Numbered from the stretch's first letter, positions 9,331 through 17,893 are shown. The stretch: 64,000 nt of DNA from an uncultured Lachnospiraceae bacterium (GCA_947644545.1 CANRZW010000007.1:1-64000), one strand, 5' to 3'. Notes: a model not told the origin generated them from the letters alone. Made by a program: numbers and translations.

Positions 9331-9363
9331 AGAGCAGGCCTTTCTCGATCGGCCTGCTCTTTA
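9331..9363. terminator. Bidirectional intrinsic terminator
   Basis: AAAGAGCAGGCC and GGCCTGCTCTTT form a perfect 12-bp stem around a 10-base loop. T/A tails on both sides suit termination of the plus-strand 47-residue gene and of the minus-strand KdpF-like gene. Confidence 0.85.
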
Positions 9364-9386
9364 TCTGTCCCGTAAGATTATCCTCT

Positions 9387-9476
9387 TTACTTTCCATTGC
9401 TGATCAGGGAATATACCAGACATCCGCCTAAAGAAACGAACACCAGCCCAACGATCATAAGTTCTACAATTCCCAT
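9387..9476 (-). CDS. kdpF: KdpF-like 29-residue membrane peptide
   Basis: Reads MGIVELMIVGLVFVSLGGCL followed by VYSLISNGK. E. coli KdpF, the small subunit that stabilises the KdpFABC potassium pump, is also 29 residues and shares the pattern 'G-[VL]-x-V-x-L-x-G-x-LVY-[AS]-LI'. The ATG has a strong GGAGGGG ribosome site. No kdpA, kdpB or kdpC is nearby, but the divergent genes at 9.9-11.7 kb encode KdpD-like and KdpE-like regulators. The KdpF call rests on a short alignment by eye plus that context; it could also regulate another transporter. Confidence 0.6.
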   Translation of the reverse strand: MGIVELMIVGLVFVSLGGCLVYSLISNGK

Positions 9477-9491
9477 TTCTTCCCCTCCATT

Positions 9492-9575
9492 CTACCTGTG
9501 CTCATACCAGATACCGCCAAAAAACCCGACTATAACGAGTACGATCGAAATTATGGACCACATATCCATCTGCAT
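9492..9575 (-). CDS. 27-residue membrane micropeptide upstream of the KdpF-like gene
   Basis: Encodes MQMDMWSIISIVLVIVGFFG followed by GIWYEHR: one hydrophobic helix with a short charged tail. GGAGG lies eight bases before the ATG. Its stop is 15 bases before the next start and its end overlaps the next ribosome site, so the two micro-ORFs form a small operon. The family is not recognised. Confidence 0.55.
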   Translation of the reverse strand: MQMDMWSIISIVLVIVGFFGGIWYEHR

Positions 9576-9864
9576 TCTGCTTTCCTCCCTATGTACCAAT
9601 CCTCAGAGAATTTATTCTATCTTAATGTTATCACAAGCCTGTATGCTTTTACAGTTTATCAGCTTCTTTTTAACGTATCTTTAGCATTTCCTTGATACTC
9701 TCTTATCGCTTTCTTAGCGTTTTTTTAACAACGTTTCCTGTTTTGCTTTCCTGTAAAATAAGGTATACTGAACGCTAAGATGCACATCCTTATGACATGC
9801 ACCTGTTATTCCGACAACACGCTGCATGTTACCGGCCACTACAACTGACAGGAGAATGCCTTAC
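9576..9864. promoter_or_regulatory. Divergent promoter region between micro-ORFs and kdpD-like gene
   Basis: An AT-rich gap without genes. A TATACT -10 (9764-9769) faces the sensor kinase, with only a weak TTGCTT-like -35. Between 9665 and 9750 the motifs TTTTTAACG, TTAGCATTT, TTAGCGTTT and TTTTTTAAC recur; such T-rich direct repeats fit binding by an OmpR/KdpE-class regulator. The regulatory reading is inference. Confidence 0.4.
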
Positions 9865-10923
9865 ATGTCCACAGCCATGAAGAACTGCGTCGTTACCCTT
9901 TCGGGATTGATTGTCGCAACCTTATTTGCCTTTTTATTTTCTCATTATGTTCCGGAAAACTCAGGAAATATTTCTTTGATCTATATCCTGGCCCTGATCA
10001 CTATCGTCCGCTTTACAGACGGGTATCTGCCCGGTCTGATCTCTTCCGTGGTCGCCGTGATCTGTGTCAATTTCCTGTTTACTTACCCTTATTATGAGCT
10101 GAATTTCACGTTGTCCGGCTATCCAATCACGTTTCTGGAGATGCTCGGTGTAACGCTGCTTACCAGCACGATGACCGCCAACATCAAGGAACAGGCGCAT
10201 ATGATCGCCGAGAAGGACAAGCTGCTCTCGGAGACCGAGAAAGAAAAAATGCGGGCGAATCTGCTGCGGGCCGTATCCCACGATCTGCGCACACCGCTGA
10301 CCGGTATTATCGGTGCCAGCTCTTCCTATCTGGAAAACAAGGATCTGCTCCCGGAAGAGGAGAAAGTCGCTATTCTCACCCATATCCATGAAGACGCGAA
10401 CTGGCTGCTCAACATGGTCGAAAATCTGCTTGCCGTGACCAGAATCCATGACCGGTCCTCCACCGTCAAGAAGACGGACGAATCCGTGGAAGAGATCGTA
10501 TCCGCCGCTATCATGCGCCTGAAAAAGAGGATCCCGGAAGCTTCCGTCAATGTCTCCGTGCCGGATGAACTGCTGATCATTCCCATGGACGCTATTTTGA
10601 TCGAACAGGTGCTGATCAATCTTCTGGAAAATGCCATTATCCACTCTCAAAGCCAGGATCCTATTCTATGCTACGTGGATACCGACGATGCAAATGTGGC
10701 TTTTCATGTCAAGGATTATGGGATCGGAATCGATCCGGAACGATTGAAGAATATTTTCGACGGTAATTCCTATATCGGAAACAAAGAATCCGACTCCAAC
10801 AAGGGAATGGGCATCGGCCTGTCCATCTGTAAGACCATCCTCACAGCCCACGGCGGCACGATCAGTGCCCGCAACCATCCCCTTGGAGCGGAATTTTACT
10901 TTACGCTTCCCAAACATCCATAA
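9865..10923 (+). CDS. kdpD: KdpD-like sensor histidine kinase (short form)
   Basis: A 352-residue kinase. The start at 9865 is chosen because AGGAG lies ten bases upstream; the earlier ATG is too close to it. About four membrane helices in residues 8-105 match the KdpD membrane domain (DUF4118: FSHYVPENSGNISLIYILA). Then come HisKA with the phospho-acceptor His139 (RAVSHDLRTPLTGII), and HATPase motifs (LLENAIIHS, VKDYGIGIDPE, KGMGIGLSICK). Unlike full KdpD it has no N-terminal KdpD/universal-stress domains. It is paired with the KdpE-like gene 54 bases downstream. Confidence 0.85.
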   Translation: MSTAMKNCVVTLSGLIVATLFAFLFSHYVPENSGNISLIYILALITIVRFTDGYLPGLISSVVAVICVNFLFTYPYYELNFTLSGYPITFLEMLGVTLLTSTMTANIKEQAHMIAEKDKLLSETEKEKMRANLLRAVSHDLRTPLTGIIGASSSYLENKDLLPEEEKVAILTHIHEDANWLLNMVENLLAVTRIHDRSSTVKKTDESVEEIVSAAIMRLKKRIPEASVNVSVPDELLIIPMDAILIEQVLINLLENAIIHSQSQDPILCYVDTDDANVAFHVKDYGIGIDPERLKNIFDGNSYIGNKESDSNKGMGIGLSICKTILTAHGGTISARNHPLGAEFYFTLPKHP

Positions 10924-10977
10924 CCTGTTACGATTACGGTTCCATCACATATTTTCAGAGCAAAAAGGAAAACTACT

Positions 10978-11688
10978 ATGAATCTCAAACACGAAGTTCT
11001 GCTGATCGAAGACGAACGCAATATCTGTAATTTTATCATGACTACGCTGCGCACACAGGATTATAAAGTAAATTTTGCCGGCAATGCCAGAAACGGCCTG
11101 TCTTTAGCCGCTTCCGCCTGCCCTGATCTGATTCTGTTAGATCTTGGCCTTCCCGATATGGATGGCCTGGAAGTGATACGCAATATAAGGGAATGGAGCA
11201 ATGTTCCCATTATCGTCATCTCCGCAAGGACTCAGGAACAGGAAAAAGTAGAAGCGTTAGATGCCGGCGCCGATGATTATATCACGAAGCCTTTTGGCAC
11301 CTCCGAGTTGATGGCCAGGATACGTACCGCTCTGCGCCGTTCCAATATTAACGGCAGCGTTCCTATGCCCGTAGAAAACCGCTATGAAGCAAAAAATCTT
11401 GTGATCGATTATGAAAAGCATCTTGTGACCGTAAACGGAAATATCATCCATTTCACGCAGATTGAATATAAGATCCTGACTTTCCTGGCACGCAATGCCG
11501 GCAAGGTTATAACCTATGACACTCTGATCACCCACGTATGGGGTCCTTTTGCGGACAGTAACAACCGCATTCTGCGCGTCAATATGGCAAATATACGTCG
11601 GAAAATGGAACAGAACCCGGCCGATCCGCAATATATTTTCACGGAGATCGGCATCGGATATCGAATGATAGACAATGAGAATCTATGA
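10978..11688 (+). CDS. kdpE: KdpE-like OmpR-family response regulator
   Basis: A 236-residue regulator. The receiver domain has the acidic pair ED (11-12), phospho-acceptor Asp55 (LILLDLGLPDMDG), and Lys in ITKPFG; the C-terminal half is a winged-helix DNA-binding domain (VIDYEKHLVTVNG ... NIRRKMEQNP ... GIGYRMID). It closely follows the sensor kinase and is most similar to KdpE by the 'RTALRR' and 'YLRVYM-like LRVNMANIRRK' regions. Without kdpABC in the window the target genes are unknown; the divergent micro-ORFs are candidates. Confidence 0.87.
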   Translation: MNLKHEVLLIEDERNICNFIMTTLRTQDYKVNFAGNARNGLSLAASACPDLILLDLGLPDMDGLEVIRNIREWSNVPIIVISARTQEQEKVEALDAGADDYITKPFGTSELMARIRTALRRSNINGSVPMPVENRYEAKNLVIDYEKHLVTVNGNIIHFTQIEYKILTFLARNAGKVITYDTLITHVWGPFADSNNRILRVNMANIRRKMEQNPADPQYIFTEIGIGYRMIDNENL

Positions 11689-11728
11689 TTCATCTATGAT
11701 TCTCCGCGATCGGATTGAACGATTCCGG

Positions 11729-11757
11729 TTGACAGATACTACAAAAAACAGTATACT
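11729..11757 (+). promoter_or_regulatory. Promoter of the SRP RNA gene
   Basis: Perfect TTGACA (11729-11734), 17-base spacer, TATACT (11752-11757). The mature RNA begins six or seven bases further on. Confidence 0.9.
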
Positions 11758-11762
11758 ATAAA

Positions 11763-12027
11763 GACCGTGCAGCCGGGGCGTTAGCGGTGCCCTGTACCCA
11801 CAATCCGCTCTAGTGGGGGTGATGCTTTATCGAGGGTGTACGCTTGCGTAGCTGCCCTTTATAAGTGGCGTTGAAGTTCGGGTCTCACGCAATGGAAATC
11901 CATGAACCGTGTCAGGGTGGGAACACAGCAGCACTAAGTGGAATCTTTCATGTGCCGTGAGGGTGCCTGGCGGAGTTAACTGTAAAGGTAACGTATGTGG
12001 GTTAAATTCGACATAAAGCGCACGGTC
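11763..12027 (+). ncRNA. ffs: Signal recognition particle RNA, large bacterial type
   Basis: About 265 bases. The conserved core of the Ffh-binding helix 8 is readable: CCGTGTCAGG ... GGAA ... AGCAGCACTAAG. The Alu-type 5' part (GGTGCCCTGTACC, CAATCCGCTCTAG) matches the Bacillus/Clostridium large SRP RNA, and the two ends pair (ACCGTGC with GCACGGT). It guides membrane and secreted proteins to the Sec translocon together with Ffh. Exact ends are estimated from that pairing. Confidence 0.95.
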
Positions 12028-12042
12028 TTTGCGTGCGCTTTA
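12015..12042 (+). terminator. Terminator overlapping the SRP RNA 3' end
   Basis: AAAGCGCACG pairs with CGTGCGCTTT around a 7-base loop, followed by TATT. The 5' arm uses the same GCACG bases that close the SRP RNA, so the two structures exclude each other until processing. Confidence 0.75.
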
Positions 12043-12122
12043 TTGCCTTATCACTTTCTGTCTAATACATGACATATTTCTTACTTTATAATATATTTTT
12101 TACTTCATAATATAATTTTACT

Positions 12123-14048
12123 TTATATTTCTGCCTGTTCGGCCAGTGACATTTTCTTCGTCTTCTTATTGCGGTACATACCGTCATTTGCCTTTTCCAG
12201 AATCTCATCCAGTTCTGCCTGACCGGCTTCCTCCAGATAATATCCAAGGCTGGCGCTTAATTTGAAGGATCTCACGCTCACCACATTATAGTATGTGATC
12301 ACTGTCTCAATACGTTCTATGTGGTCCTGCAGTTCCTCTTCACTGCACCCTGTCTTCATGATGATGAATTCATCTCCGCCCAGCCGGCAGATCAGCTCTC
12401 CGCTGTCTAAAGTCTGCTCCATGGCAGAGGCCAGCGCTTTGATCAGAACGTCTCCCTGTTCACGGCCATACGTATCATTTACGTCTTTCAGATCGTCTAT
12501 ATCCGCGAAAATAATGCCGACAGTCTTCTTTAACCCGCACGCTTCCTGCATCAGTTCTTCCGCCCTCTTACGGAAAACCGTTTCACGATACACGCCGGTC
12601 AATTCATCTCGAAGCCAGCTGCTGCGCAGACGCTCCATCATGGCTTTCATTACATCATGTCTGTAGACCGTCTCCAGTGCATTATCCAGATTCAGCATAA
12701 AAGTATGAGAAAACTTCCCCTCAATGGCTACTCGGTAATTCCCGGTCACACAATAACCAAAACAGTAATTCCCGTAATGCAGCGGCATCACAACCGCGAC
12801 CATACCCTTTCTTCTCATCTTACACTCTTCCGGCAGCAGCTCGCTCTTATGGAATGGGCCGTAGCTGGTCACTTCACCGTCTTCATAAGCAAACGGCACC
12901 CATATTTCTTCCGTATAAGCCGAGACATCCCGCGTCTGCTCCTCGCCTGCCGCCATCCGCTCCAGTTCCGCATGATATTCATCGGTATTACTGCACATGC
13001 ACAGATAGAAATATTCCACCCCCATATACCGCATATGCTGTTCAAGGCTCTCCAAAAACTCCTCAAAATCTGTCAGACCCGTGAACTCCGCCGCTGAATT
13101 CTTAAGAATTTCCAGATTCCTGTATGAATCTATATAGCTGCTGATATATTTTTCCTGTAATTCTGTCCCGCTGCGCTTCGATTCCATATCGCATCCACAG
13201 GAACCTGCAAAAACCGGGTGTCCCTGCATCACCGTGTATTTCTCTACCGTTTCTCCCCGAAGCAGCGACGCGATCTTCGTATAAGCCGCATTCCCGGCTT
13301 CATATTCACCCCTGCGCACGGTCGTCAATCTCGGATAGTGATATTCGGCAATGCTGCTGTCATCATATCCCGTCACGATAATGTCCTCGGGAACCCTGTA
13401 CCCGGCAGCTTTAAGCGCTAATACTGCACCCACCGCCATCTCGTCATTGGCTGCCATAATCGCATCAGGCATACTGCGGGCCTCCCGCAGAAACTTGCCG
13501 GCTGCTCTTATACCGCTCTCGAGGCTGTAGTCTCCATAATAAATATGCTCCATATCCCAGCCGATTCGATTTCTGGACATCGTATCCTGCCAGGAACGCA
13601 GCCGCTCATTCGCCGCTTCTATATCTGCCGGCCCGGCAATGAAATAAATATTTCTGGCATTGTGACGCGAGATCAGGTGCTGTGTGATCTCCATAATGCC
13701 AATTGTATTCTCCATCTCCACATGCATGAACTTAGAATCGGAACTGCCCGCGCTCAGATCAACACAGGGAATTCCCGCCTCACTGATCCCCTGTTTGATC
13801 TGTTCTACAAGCTCCGGATCATAAATCGTATCGCTGCTTAAGATTACGCCGTCATATTTCGTGAAGTCCGGCAGTCTATAGATATTATACTCCCCATCCC
13901 CATAATCAGAATGCTGCGCATAATGTCCGCCTTCACTGATGAATATATGCACGGTCGCCCGGTCTAAGAGCGCTTTGTCCAGTATGCCGTTGGCCATTCG
14001 CTTTTGAGAATCAAAACTCATATTCCCAATCAGAACTGCAATTTTCAT
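12123..14048 (-). CDS. Cytosolic sugar-binding-fold / GGDEF diguanylate cyclase
   Basis: A 641-residue protein. Residues 1 to about 275 have the periplasmic-binding-protein fold of LacI/PurR regulators (VHIFISEGG, YFIAGPADIEAANERLRSW, PDAIMAANDEMAVGA, VTGYDDSSIAEYHYPRLTTV), but there is no helix-turn-helix in front and no signal peptide or membrane helix. A middle region of about 180 residues is unassigned. The C-terminal domain is a GGDEF cyclase with an intact active site (RLGGDEFIIMKTG). It likely makes c-di-GMP in response to a small ligand, perhaps a sugar. It has its own AGAGGG ribosome site. Confidence 0.88.
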   Translation of the reverse strand: MKIAVLIGNMSFDSQKRMANGILDKALLDRATVHIFISEGGHYAQHSDYGDGEYNIYRLPDFTKYDGVILSSDTIYDPELVEQIKQGISEAGIPCVDLSAGSSDSKFMHVEMENTIGIMEITQHLISRHNARNIYFIAGPADIEAANERLRSWQDTMSRNRIGWDMEHIYYGDYSLESGIRAAGKFLREARSMPDAIMAANDEMAVGAVLALKAAGYRVPEDIIVTGYDDSSIAEYHYPRLTTVRRGEYEAGNAAYTKIASLLRGETVEKYTVMQGHPVFAGSCGCDMESKRSGTELQEKYISSYIDSYRNLEILKNSAAEFTGLTDFEEFLESLEQHMRYMGVEYFYLCMCSNTDEYHAELERMAAGEEQTRDVSAYTEEIWVPFAYEDGEVTSYGPFHKSELLPEECKMRRKGMVAVVMPLHYGNYCFGYCVTGNYRVAIEGKFSHTFMLNLDNALETVYRHDVMKAMMERLRSSWLRDELTGVYRETVFRKRAEELMQEACGLKKTVGIIFADIDDLKDVNDTYGREQGDVLIKALASAMEQTLDSGELICRLGGDEFIIMKTGCSEEELQDHIERIETVITYYNVVSVRSFKLSASLGYYLEEAGQAELDEILEKANDGMYRNKKTKKMSLAEQAEI

Positions 14049-14226
14049 TTTCTCATCCCTCTTTTACACTTTTGTACACAAATGCCTGTTTCTACGGCAT
14101 TCTGTTTGCTATAGTATACCATACATTCCTGTCTGGGACTATACTTATGAAAATTATGTGTAAATTAATGTCATGCCAAAACCACTCGGCGTATGCATTA
14201 AAGTCCATCTCCACCCGGCTCCTTTG

Positions 14227-15399
14227 TTATAACTCCACCTTCCTGAGATAGTAGCCGAATTCTCCTGCTCTGGCGATTCCGCCCGGGCACTCAAAGGCTT
14301 CAAAGCCAAACATCAATGCTACCATCTTCTCCCGTTCATAGAACACGCCCGGTACTCCGAGGTAGAAATCCTGCTCCTTCCCCAGTATTACATAACGATA
14401 ATTATAGAAACCATGCAGCAGGAAGCTGTTATTTACCAAATGCTGGTAGTTTGACTGGAGAATGATAAAATCCCTGGGTTCCAATTTGACATAGACCCTC
14501 TCATCACCATAAGGGTGAATCTGCTCATAGCTGTCCAGGATCTGTTCCCACTTGTCCTCCTTAAGACTATACCCGGACGGTGTCTCCGGCAGACGAGCCG
14601 GCATCACAGGATTCCGGTCTCTATCCGGTCTCTTAAGTTCCTCTGTTATTATAACGGTCTTCTGCATCCCCACTCTGTTATCCGTTGTCTCTTCCACCGC
14701 TCTCCCTGGCTCGTGCTCGTTATCCTGCGTATTCTCCGTAATCTTCTGCGGCCTGTTACTCCATGTATCCTCCGTGAACCTCTGTAGCCTGTTATCCTGC
14801 ATATCCTCTACCAGCTTCCGTAGTCTGCTATCCTGTACTTCTTCTGTGATTCTCTGCGGCCTGCTATCCTGTGCTTCCTCTGTGATTCTCTGCGGCCTGT
14901 TATTCTGCATATCCTCCTCTGATCTCTGTGGACTGTTTTTCTGCGTATCCTCCTCTGATCTCTGTGGACTGTTTTTCTGCACTTCCCTTACTGCTCTTAG
15001 CCCTGGTTTCTCGCTCCGCGATTCTTCCCTCGTCACCGACGGTTCCTCATTCTTCTTTGCCTTCTCCCAGGAGGCGGTTTCTATCGCTCCCTTGCCCTTA
15101 CCTTCCAGAAAATATCCGTCCGAAAAAACGATCTGGATCTGTACCCGTTCTATGGGGGATGCTATTTGCTCCGTCCAGCTCCCACTCCCCTCCTGTACGG
15201 CAATACCGCTTACTTCCTTCCATTCGGTTCCGTTGTGGAATCGGATCGGAAACCTTCCCCTGATCGCAGGAGGAATATTCTTCAACTTTAAATCGAGTCT
15301 GCTTTCCGTGTCTTTGTTCTCCACTTTCAGGAATCCGGCGTTTCCGATCCGGTTCCCGTCCTTGTATAGCCCCATGTAAATGATCTCTTTCTGATACAT
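14227..15399 (-). CDS. DUF6128-like protein with 12-residue tandem repeats
   Basis: A 390-residue protein. The ATG at 15399 is preferred: GGGGGAGG stands just before it, and the upstream extension is unlike coding sequence. The N-terminal domain (1-110) begins MYQKEIIYMGLYKDGNRIGN; the C-terminal domain (about 285-390) contains WEQILDSYEQIHPYGDERVYVKL and ends in YYLRKVEL. Both parts resemble Lachnospiraceae DUF6128 proteins, whose role is unknown. Between them lie seven or eight 12-residue repeats (QDSRPQRITEEV type). It has no signal peptide or membrane helix. Confidence 0.7.
   Translation of the reverse strand: MYQKEIIYMGLYKDGNRIGNAGFLKVENKDTESRLDLKLKNIPPAIRGRFPIRFHNGTEWKEVSGIAVQEGSGSWTEQIASPIERVQIQIVFSDGYFLEGKGKGAIETASWEKAKKNEEPSVTREESRSEKPGLRAVREVQKNSPQRSEEDTQKNSPQRSEEDMQNNRPQRITEEAQDSRPQRITEEVQDSRLRKLVEDMQDNRLQRFTEDTWSNRPQKITENTQDNEHEPGRAVEETTDNRVGMQKTVIITEELKRPDRDRNPVMPARLPETPSGYSLKEDKWEQILDSYEQIHPYGDERVYVKLEPRDFIILQSNYQHLVNNSFLLHGFYNYRYVILGKEQDFYLGVPGVFYEREKMVALMFGFEAFECPGGIARAGEFGYYLRKVEL
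14728..14979 (-). repeat. Seven 36-bp tandem repeats inside a coding region
   Basis: Seven units of exactly 36 bases encode QKNSPQRSEEDT, QKNSPQRSEEDM, QNNRPQRITEEA, QDSRPQRITEEV, QDSRLRKLVEDM, QDNRLQRFTEDT and WSNRPQKITENT; a broken eighth follows (QDNEHEPG). The first two units are almost identical in DNA, later ones diverge. In-frame units allow copy-number change without frameshift. Confidence 0.9.
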
Positions 15400-15473
15400 G
15401 TCCTCCCCCTTGTTCCTATATTCCGGTTCTGTTTTTTCAAAGATACATGTATTACGTATATATGCGCTGCAAA

Positions 15474-15507
15474 CAAAAAAAATGCCGGATAAACATCTAT
15501 CCGGCAT
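15474..15507 (-). terminator. Terminator of the CdaR-like gene
   Basis: ATGCCGGATA pairs with TATCCGGCAT around a six-base loop, followed on the minus strand by seven or more T. Confidence 0.9.
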
Positions 15508-15534
15508 AAATAAATCCGCTATACAATTATGATA

Positions 15535-16635
15535 TCAATACTCCAGGGTATCCAGATATTTCATATAACTTACAACCATCAATGCGATCTTGAACGTCAG
15601 GGCGTCCTCAAAAGTACGGATATCCAGTCCCGTGCTCATCTCCAGCTTCTCAATCCGGTACACCAGCGTATTACGGTGCACAAAGAGCTGCCTGGAAGTC
15701 TCAGATACATTCAGATTGTTCTCGAAGAACTTATTGATCGTTGTCAGCGTCTCATCATCCAACTCGCTCGGTACATTAGAGCCAAAGATCTCATCTATGA
15801 AGATACGGCACAGATTGATCGGCAATTGATAGATCAGACGGCCAATTCCCAACGTATTATAAGCGCTGACCTTCTTCTCCGCATAGAAGATCTTCCCTAC
15901 ATCCAGGGCCATCTTCGCCTCTTTATAAGACTTGGATACCTCTTTCAACTCTCCGACGATAGTGCCATATGCTACGCGCACATTCATCATCGCTTCCATA
16001 TTCATCATATCAACAATGGTATTTGCCACCTGCTCCAGCTTGGTATAGTCGTCTTCCGGCGTCAGCTCCTTGATTACGATGACATTGCTCTCATCCACTG
16101 CGGTAATATAGTCCCCGACCTGCGTAGAGAACATACTGTTCAACAACTCCGTCGCCGTAAAATCCTTTTCCTTCTCTTTCTCTTTGTCCGTCTCAACCAA
16201 AAAGATCGCACGGGGAACAGCGGCTTCGATATGCAGTTTCTTCGCCCGGTTATAAATATCCACCAGAAGCATATTATCAAGCAGAAGATTCTGGAAGAAA
16301 TTATTGCGGTCATATCTCTCCTTATAAGCAATGATCAGGTGCTGCAGCTGGCTGACCGCGATCCGCCCCAGCATATATGCCTCCTCACTGCTCCCTTTGG
16401 CATCCAGAATAAACAGCACTTCATCTTCGTCTAATACTTTCAATAAATGGTGCATTCCTATCACCTGGCTGTCTGCAGGAGAATTAACAAACCCCTCGAT
16501 CAGGGCCGTCGTTATCTCCTCAGGTTCAAAAGTAGCCGCAACTACCTTGCCCTCCAGATCCCACACACACAGATCTACCTTGGAAATCGTTTTAAGCTCT
16601 TCAATACTGCTCCTAATCACCTGACTGGAAATCAT
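15535..16635 (-). CDS. CdaR/PucR-type transcriptional regulator
   Basis: A 366-residue protein. The start at 16635 has GAGAGG seven bases upstream. The N-terminal part (MISSQVIRSSIEELKTISKVDLCVWDLEG) resembles the sugar-diacid recognition domain of CdaR, here without membrane helices. The C-terminal part has the PucR-type helix-turn-helix (NVSETSRQLFVHRNTLVYRIEKLE). Such regulators respond to small organic acids or purines. It ends in its own terminator and lies next to the MsmK-like gene, which has a separate terminator, so its target is not evident. Confidence 0.8.
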   Translation of the reverse strand: MISSQVIRSSIEELKTISKVDLCVWDLEGKVVAATFEPEEITTALIEGFVNSPADSQVIGMHHLLKVLDEDEVLFILDAKGSSEEAYMLGRIAVSQLQHLIIAYKERYDRNNFFQNLLLDNMLLVDIYNRAKKLHIEAAVPRAIFLVETDKEKEKEKDFTATELLNSMFSTQVGDYITAVDESNVIVIKELTPEDDYTKLEQVANTIVDMMNMEAMMNVRVAYGTIVGELKEVSKSYKEAKMALDVGKIFYAEKKVSAYNTLGIGRLIYQLPINLCRIFIDEIFGSNVPSELDDETLTTINKFFENNLNVSETSRQLFVHRNTLVYRIEKLEMSTGLDIRTFEDALTFKIALMVVSYMKYLDTLEY

Positions 16636-16740
16636 TCCGCAACCTCTCTTCCTGAATATTTTACCCATGTCACAACAACGGCATAGAAGAATCACCGTAG
16701 TCTTCTCTTTACGTCATATGGCAATTATAACACATTTTCG

Positions 16741-16770
16741 AAAAAAGGGGGATGCCTAAGCATCCCCCTT
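16741..16770 (-). terminator. Terminator of the MsmK-like gene
   Basis: AAGGGGGATGC and GCATCCCCCTT form an 11-bp stem with a four-base loop, followed on the minus strand by six T. Confidence 0.92.
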
Positions 16771-16783
16771 ATGATCATTTCAA

Positions 16784-17893
16784 TTAGTTGGTAATTGTCT
16801 GCTCTGTCTCTTTGTCGAATACGTGAATCTTCTCAACATCAAAAGCAAACTTAACGGTATCACCAGGTCTTGCAGTTGTACGGGAATCTACTCTTGCTGT
16901 GATCGGGAACTCAGCCAGATCAAAGTATAAGTAAACTTCTGCACCAAGCAGCTCATAAACCTTAATGGTAGACTCAAATACGCAAGGAGCGGATGAAACA
17001 AATGCTTCGGAATCATATACATCCTCAGGACGGATACCGAATGTTACGGTCTTGCCATTGTAATTGCCAGCGATCAGCTTCTTGGACTTAGCAGCCGGTA
17101 ACGGAATGCTCTTGCCAGCGATCTTAAGGCTTGCAACATCACCCTTCACTTCAACAACTGCATCCATGAAGTTCATCTGCGGTGATCCCATGAATCCTGC
17201 TACGAACAGGTTCTGAGGCTTCTGATACAGATTCTGAGGTGTATCTACCTGCTGAACAACACCGTCCTTCATAACTACGATTCTGGTACCAAGTGTCATA
17301 GCCTCTGTCTGGTCATGTGTTACGTAGATGATCGTGGTGCCCAGTCTCTGATGCAGTTTGGAGATCTCAACACGCATCTGCACACGCAGCTTAGCATCCA
17401 AGTTGGAAAGCGGCTCATCCATCAGGAACACCTTAGGATTACGAACGATAGCACGGCCCATGGCAACACGCTGTCTCTGACCACCGGACAAAGCCTTCGG
17501 CTTACGATCAAGCAAAGCTGTTAAGTCAAGGATCTTAGCTGCTTCTTTAACCATCTTGTCGATCTCATCCTTCGGAACTTTTCTTAACTTAAGTCCGAAT
17601 GCCATGTTATCATATACAGACATATGAGGATACAGAGCATAGTTCTGGAATACCATTGCAATATCTCTGTCCTTAGGCTCTACATCATTAACAACTCTGT
17701 CGCCGATCTTCAACTCACCGGAAGAGATATCTTCCAGACCTGCGATCATACGAAGTGTAGTAGATTTGCCACAACCTGAAGGTCCTACGAAAATGATAAA
17801 CTCCTGATCTGCGATTTCAAGATTGAAATCTTTTACTGCCTCAAAGCCGTTCGGATATACTTTGCAGACATTCTTTAAAGATAAACTTGCCAT
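16784..17893 (-). CDS. msmK: Sugar ABC importer ATPase, MsmK/UgpC type
   Basis: A 369-residue ATPase of normal length. It has Walker A (GPSGCGKST), Q-loop (VFQNYALYPHMSVYDN), signature LSGGQRQRVAMGR, Walker B (VFLMDEPLSNLD) and the switch His (YVTHDQTEAMTL). The C-terminal part is the regulatory MOI/TOBE domain (GIRPEDVYD). It stands alone with its own -10-like TATACT upstream (17964-17969) and a terminator. MsmK/MsmX proteins are shared by several importers, so it is a likely motor for the 58.7-62.2 kb importer, which has no ATPase (inference). Confidence 0.93.
   Translation of the reverse strand: MASLSLKNVCKVYPNGFEAVKDFNLEIADQEFIIFVGPSGCGKSTTLRMIAGLEDISSGELKIGDRVVNDVEPKDRDIAMVFQNYALYPHMSVYDNMAFGLKLRKVPKDEIDKMVKEAAKILDLTALLDRKPKALSGGQRQRVAMGRAIVRNPKVFLMDEPLSNLDAKLRVQMRVEISKLHQRLGTTIIYVTHDQTEAMTLGTRIVVMKDGVVQQVDTPQNLYQKPQNLFVAGFMGSPQMNFMDAVVEVKGDVASLKIAGKSIPLPAAKSKKLIAGNYNGKTVTFGIRPEDVYDSEAFVSSAPCVFESTIKVYELLGAEVYLYFDLAEFPITARVDSRTTARPGDTVKFAFDVEKIHVFDKETEQTITN

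Noticed and set aside
9826..9864. Thirteen extra N-terminal residues of the KdpD-like kinase
   Set aside because: The upstream start codon lacks a ribosome site and the next ATG is too close to AGGAG; the ATG at 9865 is properly spaced.
14944..14979. CRISPR-like look of the 36-bp repeats
   Set aside because: Units are directly abutting without spacers and lie in frame within a coding sequence.
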